Below are positions 55,401-64,000 of a stretch of DNA of 64,000 nt, one piece after another. A model generated the notes under the pieces. It was not told the DNA's origin and made no database searches. It saw only the letters and a program-made list of their open reading frames with translations. The position numbers and the translations under genes are program-made. Positions within the stretch are counted from its first letter, which is position 1. The number at the start of each line of letters is the position of its first letter. The DNA comes from Talpa occidentalis (taxonomy: Eukaryota > Chordata > Mammalia > Eulipotyphla > Talpidae): the NCBI RefSeq assembly GCF_014898055.3, contig NW_023604861.1:78566292-78630291 (forward strand), read 5' to 3'.

Positions 55401-56469
55401 TGAGAGAAATAACAGAAACTTTAAGATATTGGACGTGAGGTGACTATATCGTTATGTTCCTGCACCGCTCCTCAGTGACAAGGCCAGGGTGGGTTTAATG
55501 TGTAATGCAGGAGATGATGGGGTACAATGCAGTGGGGGATCATTTTCAGCAGCAAATGACTCCATCAAAAGACCTTTAAAAGCCCCCCCATACCACATAA
55601 CAGAGAGAACATTGAATAAAGTATCATATTTTTAGAAATTAGGGTTTGAGAGACATAGAACTAGCATATCGTGCCGCCATTTTTATTAACAAGTAGTCAA
55701 GCTGTCACTAATCATTTGCAAAGCACGTTGGAGAGAAGAATTTTCCATAGGTGTAAATTGATAATATATTAATTCTTTAAAAACTGGCAAACTTAAAAAA
55801 CTGTGATTTTTGAGAGACTCATAAAAAACAGCTATCTCAATGCTGAAGGCTTAAAACAATAAGATCTGAGATCTGGAGGAAAAGGCTACAGAATGACTCC
55901 TCTAGTCACAGGCAGTAAAGGTTATCACTAGTTCCTTAATGAGTAGGAAGTGGAGATTGAAATCAAGATCCTTTTTAGTCCATCCTATGTAAATATTTGT
56001 CTATTCTTTAATCACTGTTACTTAATTATTCTCAGATGACTTAAATTTTATCTTCACTGAAGTTCATGTTAAACTACCAATTTAGATATTTCTGTTTTGC
56101 TGCACCTCTCAGAAATGGAGAAATCCTGTCTGATACTGGTGCCTAGAATATACAAAACTGGTAGCCCTTAAAGAATTTAGATTAAGTATATATCCAAAGG
56201 CATCAGATCCCTAAATGAGGGCGATATCCTGTCTCCTTCATTCTCACGTTCTTTACCCCACTGACACACAGGAATCAAATCAAATAAAATCAAAACAAAA
56301 ATGTTTTAACCCAGGACAGCCATTAGGAAGTCTCTTTGTCCCATCACACTGTGTTGGCAGGAATGTTAGCAGGAATCCTAAAAAGACTTGGCAATATTTA
56401 CATTAATGTAGAACTTAATTATTTTCAAATTCTGCACATATTTGTTGTTAACCTTAACCTTTGAGAATG
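52491..56469. other. Four-kilobase AT-rich intergenic stretch
   Basis: No gene, RNA gene or clear repeat; almost no open frame above 60 codons. Small features are a cacacc hexamer run at 52858-52876 and a gacatgaaga/gacatatgaagacatgaaga duplication at about 53573-53600. Confidence 0.45.
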
Positions 56470-56640
56470 TCAGAAAAGACGTTTTAATTCCTGTATGGTA
56501 AGAAGCTAAGGCTGTGGTGGGTGTAATGCCTTGCCTAGCATTCCATGGCTAGTCAGTCAGCAGCGGCACCGAGACCAGAACTCAGGTCTCTCAACTCCCA
56601 GACTTCAATGTGCATCATGTCACACAGCCTGCTCTAGGGA
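56470..56640 (-). repeat. MIR element
   Basis: cattccatggctagtcagtc, ccgagaccagaactcaggtc and ctcaactcccagacttcaat form an antisense MIR. Confidence 0.55.
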
Positions 56641-56829
56641 AAAGACACAGCTTCCCCTTTCACTTTTGGAAGAAAAGGGCATACACAGTTATCACTAGTG
56701 ATGGGCAAAGTGGGATGGTATCTACTGGTGGCCAGATTAACTGAGCTTATGAAGGAAACACCATCTGAATCACACAGCATGTTGCTTAGTGAGGTTGCAG
56801 AGAGTTACAGAAAAAGCATATGCACACAC

Positions 56830-56880
56830 CTACACACACACACGCGTGCGTGCACATATGCATGCACATATACACACACG
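56830..56880. repeat. (CA)n-rich alternating purine-pyrimidine tract
   Basis: acacacacacgcgtgcgtgc followed by acatatgcatgcacatatac is alternating throughout, a sequence type able to adopt left-handed DNA. Confidence 0.85.
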
Positions 56881-57004
56881 ACCAGAGAAATAACGAAGGG
56901 CAATTTCAGATAAACACCAACAATGAGTGATGACAATGAGGAGGGATAATGTGGAATAACACAGAAAAGACAGGAATAGGTTTGAGAAAACCTGGACAGT
57001 GCCT

Positions 57005-57215
57005 GTGACTATATCATTTACTGGCTCCAAGATCTCAAGCAAAGCATTTAATCTCTCCGTGCCTCAGTTTCCTTGTGTGTTAACCTGTTTTTCCTCCTCA
57101 CTGGGTTGTATCAGAATCAAATGAGGTAGTGAATATAATTCACAATTCTTGCGAGCTAAACAAAGGTAAGAAGTTGTAGATTACCATACACAGTAGGCAC
57201 TAAGTAAACATTGCA
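57005..57215 (+). repeat. MIR element
   Basis: Sense MIR: tttactggctccaagatctc, ccgtgcctcagtttccttgt, aatcaaatgaggtagtgaat and cacagtaggcactaagtaaa. Confidence 0.65.
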
Positions 57216-58114
57216 CTAAAATGGCCATTTCAATGAAATTGATTATCTACACATGAGTTCTAACATTATGTGCCAATAATTATTACTTTAATGTAAATTT
57301 TTAAGTGAATTAACCTGCTGCCAGAATTATGGATGCAACAACATTTTAGAAAAGTGTTATTATTCTTCAGCACTGAGATATCTGGGTATGGAATGCAGTA
57401 ACAAACATGCAAATTCTGGCCAACAGCCTGGGTGTTTTTGCTACTTGATAAAATTGGAATGCTTGAATACAGTTTTTCCATTTGAAAGACACATTACAAA
57501 AATCTACCAAGACAAGTTAAGTATGTGTCTCTGGCAAAGGAATTAAACAAATGTAGAGAGTGAGAAGCATCAATGCAATGTTAGCTATTTTAGTGCTCTA
57601 TTATCACCCACAGAGATTCTTAATGCAGTACGAAATTCCATAACTATAAATTCCAGCTATATGGCCTGCCTCGTAGGGTACCAGAGTCTGTATTGCTGAG
57701 AACAGAATAATCTGATTTTTAAAAATTTATTAGCCAGTCATTGCAGGTTTCCATTTAGTTTGTGCATGTACATACACACACATATAAGTGTTTATTACAT
57801 ACCTATATATTGATAAGAAGCAACTACTTTAGTAAAGAGCAGTATTGCTCTTTGTATGATCCTGTACTCTACCAACAATCATCTTTGTCCCAGAGAACAT
57901 TGCACATAAATGGCTTCCTCTAGATATCGAATTGTTTTGCTTTTAACCTCTGTGCAATTCTTTACTAGTTGGCTCTATTGCTTCATGAAGAAAACAGATG
58001 TCACCCACTGTTGTGACAGATGTCACCTGCACAGACAAATCTTAGGGCTGCATCTCTAGTTTCTTGAAAATTTTCTTAAGGGCGAAATTCTCCAAGAACC
58101 TCTTCCCCTAAAAC
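57216..58114. other. Intergenic stretch without a recognised gene
   Basis: Unassigned AT-rich sequence. Confidence 0.4.
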
Positions 58115-58129
58115 ATATCCAGAACTTTT

Positions 58130-58420
58130 TTAAACTTTATTTAATTTTATTTTATTTTAAGATTTATTTGTTTATTTATACAAGCACTGGGTACAGTCAG
58201 AAGTGCGGGAGGGTGAGAGAATTCACCAGAGCCAGAGCGGGGAACAGAACAGGCAGACTGATGAAGAAATACACTGCTGAGGGGAGCAGCGGGAGCGGCA
58301 GGAGAGGTTTGCACGCCATGTGGGACCCTCACCGGGGGCTGGGGATTGAACCGGTGCTGCAGAGGCTGCAAGCAGCTTCGCAGCTCAGCGCTCAACTGCT
58401 GCACCACCGGGGAGGCCCAT
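58130..58420 (-). mobile_element. tRNA-derived SINE, copy 14 (young)
   Basis: Full-length minus-strand copy, head GGGCCTCCCCGGTGGTGCAG, box B GGTTCAATCCC. Perfect duplication atatccagaactttt at 58115-58129 and 58421-58435. It has a small gaa duplication inside the body (about 58262-58268). Confidence 0.92.
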
Positions 58421-58435
58421 ATATCCAGAACTTTT

Positions 58436-58729
58436 AAGGACAAATTGACTTCTGGTGTGGGCACTTCCATGTTTCAAAGTATTGTCCCAGTTCAGAAGCA
58501 GGACAATGTGTTCTACAATCTGAAAGTGCTTCTCCGTCACTCAGCTTGGGTCGTGCTGCGGCAGTCCGTCTGGAGGCAAGGCTTTTTGACTGTGGGTGTC
58601 TCCTGGGCAGCTGCATTTGGCCACTTGGGCTGCACCCATGCTTGCTCTAAGCCACAGGGGTGACTTCTGGTAGTGGCTTTCATATCCAATTTGCACAACA
58701 AACGGAGAAAAATAAAGTCAACTTCATGG
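58436..58729. other. Short unique stretch
   Basis: Somewhat CpG-richer than its flanks (gtcgtgctgcggcagtccgt); no gene supported. Confidence 0.35.
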
Positions 58730-59230
58730 ATTTTTAAAATTGGAGTAAAATACCTGACATGAGATTTACCACTTTAACCATTTTTAAGCATCCAATTAGT
58801 AGGACTGCATGCATCATTCCCATTGTTATGAAGCCATCACCACCATCCATCTCCAGAACTTTTTCAACTTTCCCAACTGAAACGCTATACCCGTTAACAG
58901 TAACTGCACAATTCTCAGTCCCTGGAAATCATCGTTCTACTTTCTCTCTCTATGAACTCGCCTATTCTCAGAACCTCATATAAGTAGAAAGAAATATTTG
59001 TTCTTTTTGTGACTGGCTTATTTCACTTAGCATAATGTCCTCGATGTTCATCCATACTGTAAAATGTGTCCGAAGCTCCTTCCTTTTTAAGGTGGGACAT
59101 TATCCCATTGTGAATCTGCCACATTCTGTCTGTTTACTCCATGCCTCCATGGACACTTCTGTTGCTTCTACCTTTTGACCTCTTTTTGTGGGCAATTCTA
59201 CTGTGGGTATGGGTATGGCAACATAATGAG
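58730..59230 (-). repeat. Ancient L1 3' end, antisense
   Basis: tgacatgagatttaccactt, catcaccaccatccatctcc, tggcttatttcacttagcat and ttcatccatactgtaaaatg give the antisense order of an old L1 3' region. Confidence 0.7.
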
Positions 59231-59439
59231 TTTTTGCAAAGTTAAATGTGCTTAAATATCTGTCCTTCCAATTCTTTCCTTGGCAGTTAATCTGTCCTTT
59301 CCTTTATGAAATAATAACAGCAGACATTTCTCTTTCCCTTACTTGAAAAAGTAAGTTATTGACAATGCTAAATCAATCTCTATTTTTCTTTCAATTTAAC
59401 TCATCTGTAAAATACCAAAGTTGGAAAACAGAAATTCTC

Positions 59440-59545
59440 CTCAAACATGGTTGAGCACCAAAATCACCTGGAAAGTTTAGAAAATATAGTTCTCAGGAGC
59501 CTGCTCTGAACTGATTAAAACCTGATCTTCAGAGATGAACTCAGA
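59440..59545. repeat. MER5-like hAT fragment
   Basis: tggttgagcaccaaaatcac followed by ctgaactgattaaaacctga and tcttcagagatgaactcaga resembles a diverged MER5 end. Confidence 0.4.
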
Positions 59546-59549
59546 CTGT

Positions 59550-59880
59550 GATATTATATTTTATTAATTAATTCAAAATTTTTCCTTATATCATTGTAGT
59601 CACCATAGTTCTCCTGCCACCATATCACCTGTCAGCCATCACCATATTCCCCTGTGTTCTTCCCTCACCTGTTTTGCCCCCCTCTCACCCCTTCATTCAC
59701 CATATGCCTCAGTTCTATGGTCAGCTTGCTAGTTTTGACTTTTTCTTGATCTTTTGTTTGGTTTCTCTATATTCCACGTATAAGTTAGACCATCCGGTAT
59801 TTATCTTCTCCTTCTGACTAATCTCAGCTAGCATAATCCCTTCCAGCTCCATCCAAGATGCAATTCCAATGATATTATTT
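59550..59880 (-). repeat. L1 3' end, antisense, intermediate age
   Basis: ttccttatatcattgtagtc, ccatcaccatattcccctgt, agttagaccatccggtattt and cataatcccttccagctcca relate it to the L1 tails at 29580 and 44692. tgatattat on both sides (about 59549 and 59868) may be its duplication. Confidence 0.65.
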
Positions 59881-60724
59881 TAAAATTCTCAAAGTTGTTC
59901 TGTTTATGGCAAATGTGAGGAATTAGCTTCTCTGGAACTACCCCATCTGTCAAACAAGACATCAGTTTGGTCAGTGGCTGTAGCATCTCTGCCACCAGCA
60001 AACTTATCAATAGGGTAAATTCTACCAAATTTCAAACATGTCCAGTACTAACAAAGAGGTTCTGAACTAGGGATTAGACTACATAAAGATCAAATTAGTT
60101 GTCGAGGGTATGATTTTTATTTCCATATCAAAATTGAAGTCTGTGTAGTTCCTCCACAGCTGCTTGCACCTGTTCTATGACAGAAGAAAAGAAAAAGCTT
60201 CCATGGCTGCTTTCCTTCCTTCCACCTCCTCAGAGTTCTTGAACTTGGCCACACCATGCTTCCAAAACTACATTTGACCCAAATCTTACAATAGACAACC
60301 TTTTTGACTTTGCCTTTTGCTAAAACGTAGTCCAGATTAAGAGCAATTTGCTTTCATTCATATTTTCATTGATTTTATTTTCACGACTAAATAGCTACAG
60401 AATGTACCATGTGCCCGAAGAGTCAATAAATCACATAGAGAAGCATGTCAGAAATAATGAAGAAAGTTGAATCCCATGAGAATCTTTTGGGGGCCGTCCT
60501 GGAAGGAACTCATCCACATTTACTGTTCACCTTCACTGCCTCCCAAGTACCAAACATCAGTTGATGGCATGCTGTTAGTGAGGAAGCTCTGTGTTGATTA
60601 AGTACAGTGATATTTTGAGAAAAGCGGGACATTGCTCATTATCCACAAATCCATGGGTATGAGAGAGAGTACAAGCTCACGTATTAGCATTTCCACATAC
60701 GTCTCTCCTTCCTCTCTGCAACCT
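59881..60724. other. Intergenic stretch without a recognised gene
   Basis: Unassigned unique sequence. Confidence 0.4.
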
Positions 60725-61190
60725 CTAGCAAGGCAGCTTGCCTTATTAGTAACATGTTTGGGATTAACAGCTTTGCTATTGTGTTAGCATCTCTGTCATT
60801 ACCCAGGCAGGAAAACTGGCAAGTGCTAAGCCAGTTACTAACAGACCTAAAACAGCATCCGAGAAGGAATTCTCACGCAACAACCCACCCCGGAGCCAAG
60901 ACTTTGCCAGTGACAAGTGAGGTGTGTGCACCTTTAATAAAAATGAGCTTTATAATTAGGGCAGGGAAATTTTTAAATGTACTGAAACTCTCCCATTGCA
61001 TTAAAAAAAAAAAAGCCCATTCAGATATTTACAAAGTAATGGAATCCCATTCCCATCTGCTCCGGCTTCCTTTCAACACCTCTTCCCTTAGTGGTGCCAA
61101 AAGGAGAAAAATTTTAGGCTTGCAGTGTGAATTACTGGATAGCCAGCTTGAAGCATTAGATTGGGAGGGGCTAGACCTTGAAAATGACTG
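60725..61190. promoter_or_regulatory. Candidate conserved non-coding element
   Basis: Repeat-free block with gggattaacagctttgct, ctgtcattacccaggcagga, ccgagaaggaattctcacgc and tttataattagggcaggga. A 145-codon frame at 60754-61191 crosses it, but it includes an A12 run giving four consecutive lysine codons and no domain, so I favour non-coding. Constraint cannot be tested here. Confidence 0.35.
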
Positions 61191-63859
61191 AAAGTCTTCA
61201 AAGTGTCTGGTGGATGCAGAGAAACTGTGGGCTCACAGGGCTGAAAGGGTAACTTGCACCGAGTTGACTCTACAGCCAGGAACATTCGCCAGGGTCTCTG
61301 GCTGGCACAGAATCCGAGGGAGGAAGCCCATGAGTAGATGTTGGCCTGCTGCGTTTGTAATTAAAGTCCTTCCTGATAAGATACAACCTTTTTTAGGGAT
61401 AGTTCATTCCTGGGTCACTTTCTCTACAACCACTTTAAATTGTGGAGTTACAAGCAGGAGACAACAGATGCCAGAGAGAGATTCGCACATTAATTGGGCA
61501 CCTACCTGGATTCCCCACCTTGGTTATCACATGGCCTGCTTGGAAGTTGCAAAGGATAGAATGAGCTCCTCCCACTGATAACCCTGCTGGCTTCTCAGTG
61601 GTCAACAGCTTTGTGTCACAGAATTGGAAAGCCAGATTCTGGAATGTTCCCTGTACCACTCTGGGACTAAACTCAAGGATCGGGTGAGGAATTTGACCTC
61701 TATTATTGGTTGGAAGTTCCACTTTCAAATTAGTCAGCCTCTGGCCAGGGTTCTCAGGACCTCCCTGCTGATCTGTGGAATGAGCACTCACTACATGTCA
61801 TGATTTTTCATGGTGAAGTCGTGTGCTCTGCGAACCTCCCCAGTTTCTCTCACCACTTTGTTCATAGAGCAGAACATCCTTCTATTACTAGAATAAGGTT
61901 TATATCCAGCACCCTAAGTTTAATGCCAAGTAGGAGCCCCCTGACTGATTTCAAACATCTGTGTCTAGCAGTCTGTGATGATAATGGAAGCCATGAAGGT
62001 TGGAATGGTGAGGAAAACTGTGTTGTGGAAGAAAGAGGGAAAAAAGACCAAGCCAGGCTGATGTCTTAGAAAGGGAACTTTATCCACTTCATAATTTTGC
62101 CAGAGACAGGCCCTATTTTCATTTTCTAGATGTGGTGATGAAACTTTGTGAACCAGAAATTTCAGCACATGATCTGACAGCATTTTCTCTGATTTGTGGG
62201 CTTTCTCCTCTGAAAAGTCTCACAAAACATTAATAGCCCAGTCCTACCAAGTGACATATTTAACAAATCATTTTGGTGAAAAGAATAAAAATGTGTGAAC
62301 TAGGGCCTGAGCTACAGAGTCGAGGACATTATATAGCAGTGGAACGACAGGTAGATCCAGGTGGGCATTCCGTTCGCTGCTGGCCTTGAGGGCTGCTCAC
62401 ACTCCTTCTACACTCCCATCTCTTTTCTGACGTGTGTTCTCCAGGGGGAGGGGGAGAGGTAGCCCCTTCTAGAGTTTGGTAGATATGGCTCAATTTCTAT
62501 AAAGCCCCTTCAGTTCTTACCTCACTGAGTGCACGTCCACAGTTTTAATTAGCTTGGTTGTCGGGTCTATTTTTGAGCTCCCGAAAGTCACTTTTGCCAT
62601 TTTTGCCTCCTCTCCCTGTGGTATAATTGTGAGGAAATATACAATGATGTCTATCTAGAAAAGAGTGCTGATTTGAGCTGGGAGATCTAGCCCAAGGGAA
62701 CCCCATACCTGCAGGTAGAGATGTTGCAGCCAGGAGGCAGTGTGGGCCTTCCTGTGAAGAGACCCTGAGGGTCACATGGAACCTCAGCACACTGGGGATG
62801 GCTTGAGGATGTCACTTGGTCTGAATCCCTTTATGGATCTGATCAATAGGGTGTTGCCTTAGAGCAGGGGAAAGAAGGGAAGTATTTGAGGTCTCTGTTG
62901 TGACTGTTCTGCCAGGTGACACAGAAACTGCCAGAACCAGTGTGTCAATGACAGGCATGGGTGTGCTTCCAAACACTCCATTTACCAAATAGACAGTGAA
63001 CTGGACTTTAGTATAGTGTCCTCTGCCTTTGAAGTTGTTAAGTGGATTCTAAAGAATGATACATGTATATTTTTAACTTTTATATGTATTTGCGTGGTGT
63101 ATTTGACTTTTGGGCTCCTTGGCACCTTTTATTCCTCAGAAGGTGTGTAAAAAAAGTAAAACATTACACTCGTACATACACATACTTGTTTTTTCCCTCA
63201 CAGGCTCTGTGCTTTCCTAATCTCAGCTGCAGCGAGACCTTAGGAACTGGGTACTGCCTTCACCAGCACGCAGCAGGCGTCTATTCATGTCCTGACTAAG
63301 AGGTGCCTACTTCAGTCTCTTTTGGTTTCTTTTTGACCAAGAAATACATAGTCACTTCACCTCATGGTCCAGTACATACATACTATATACGTATCGAGAG
63401 AGAGATGCCTGACAAAACAGCATTTATCTTTGCTGCCTGCATTGTATTTCTTCTGTTCTTTCTACTTCGTTGATTCAATGGCGATTCTACTCCTATGTTT
63501 GGGTCGTAACCCCACGATCAGTAGATTCCTGCAGTTTGAAAACAGTGGCCTGACCTTAGAGTCAGTATGCTTACACTTCCAGTCCCTCCTCTGCAGCCAC
63601 CCTCCATGCTTGAGAAATAAAGAACTTGAGCAAGTCCATCTGAGGCCAAGAGCCCTAGACAAGTAATGTCCCAACCTTCTTAGTTTCACCTTTATAAAAT
63701 TTGAATATTCATCTCATCAAAATAAAGTGTACCTAGTTTGCCCACTCAGAATATGGCTTCAGAGGGAAGACACTTAAATAGACCCAAAACATTAATAAAT
63801 CACAGGAGGCTTGAGTGGAGAAACAGCTAAATGAAGCCAGGCTGGACCTCACTGACACT
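61191..63859. other. Unique intergenic stretch
   Basis: No gene is supported. Frames of 118-122 codons overlap on opposite strands at 61210-61791 without domains. No clear repeats seen. Confidence 0.4.
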
Positions 63860-63957
63860 GCCTCCTCCCTCTGCTCCCGCACCCTCTTCCTTCTTCCTTT
63901 CTCTCTCCTCTTCCCCTAGCTCCCCTTTCTTTCTCCTCTCTCCCCTTCTTCTTACCC
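63860..63957. repeat. Polypyrimidine tract
   Basis: Almost 100 bases of C and T with few interruptions (ctctctcctcttcccc and similar). Confidence 0.85.
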
Positions 63958-63961
63958 AAAA

Positions 63962-63969
63962 TATAAAAG
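63962..63969 (+). promoter_or_regulatory. TATA-box-like motif at the window edge
   Basis: TATAAAAG directly downstream of the polypyrimidine tract. It fits a core promoter TATA box, but a start site about 30 bases on would be at the very window end, so no gene can be confirmed. Confidence 0.2.
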
Positions 63970-64000
63970 CGTGCTGTCTACTTCATGAGTAAGTCTGTGT

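Overview
The window looks like non-coding DNA from a placental mammal. I found no host protein-coding exon, ribosomal RNA gene, true tRNA gene or CRISPR array. The evidence is the repeat content: MIR, L2, MER5-like and ancient L1 fragments, a full-length L1, and 14 copies of a tRNA-derived SINE. The SINE has a head of the type CCTCCCTGGTGGCGCAGCGG, an (ATAA)n tail and a TCTTT pol III terminator. It is none of Alu, B1/B2, the carnivore SINE or the horse ERE as I know them. Together with a recently active L1 it makes me suspect a bat, more likely a horseshoe-bat relative than a fruit bat. That assignment is an inference and needs a repeat-library search.

Layout. 0-6 kb: old L1 pieces in both orientations, L2 and three SINEs. 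6-10 kb: largely unique sequence. 10-12 kb: MIR, a 5'-truncated young L1 tail and a SINE with perfect 17-bp duplications. 12-23 kb: mostly unique, with several stretches that look like conserved non-coding regulatory DNA (12.3-12.8, 14.8-15.9 and 22.3-22.5 kb, rich in homeodomain, SOX/FOX and octamer-like words). 22-36 kb: the SINE-dense part, with nine copies plus MIR and MER5 fragments, a 78-bp mariner-type palindromic MITE and a compound trinucleotide repeat. One 658-bp retrotransposed unit here carries a SINE and about 400 bp of extra 3' sequence. 36-44.6 kb: L2, MIR and unique DNA. 44.69-51.26 kb: a full-length L1 on the minus strand, flanked by perfect 16-bp target-site duplications. Its ORF1 is intact (370 codons); its ORF2 is broken by four single-base frameshifts in A runs and one CpG-type nonsense change. 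Its GC-rich 5'UTR contains two kinds of tandem repeat. 51.3-58 kb: L2, MIR and AT-rich unique sequence. 58-64 kb: a SINE, old L1 fragments, a candidate conserved block near 60.7-61.2 kb, and a polypyrimidine tract followed by a TATA-like box at the right edge.

No host genes work together here. The one functional system visible is the retrotransposon pair: an autonomous L1 whose machinery probably mobilised the SINEs, since all share A-rich tails and 11-17 bp duplications. The most unusual items are the repeat-built L1 5'UTR with an upstream ORF overlapping ORF1, the apparent SINE 3' transduction, and the MITE hairpin. Boundaries and family names of ancient repeats come from reading by eye and are approximate.
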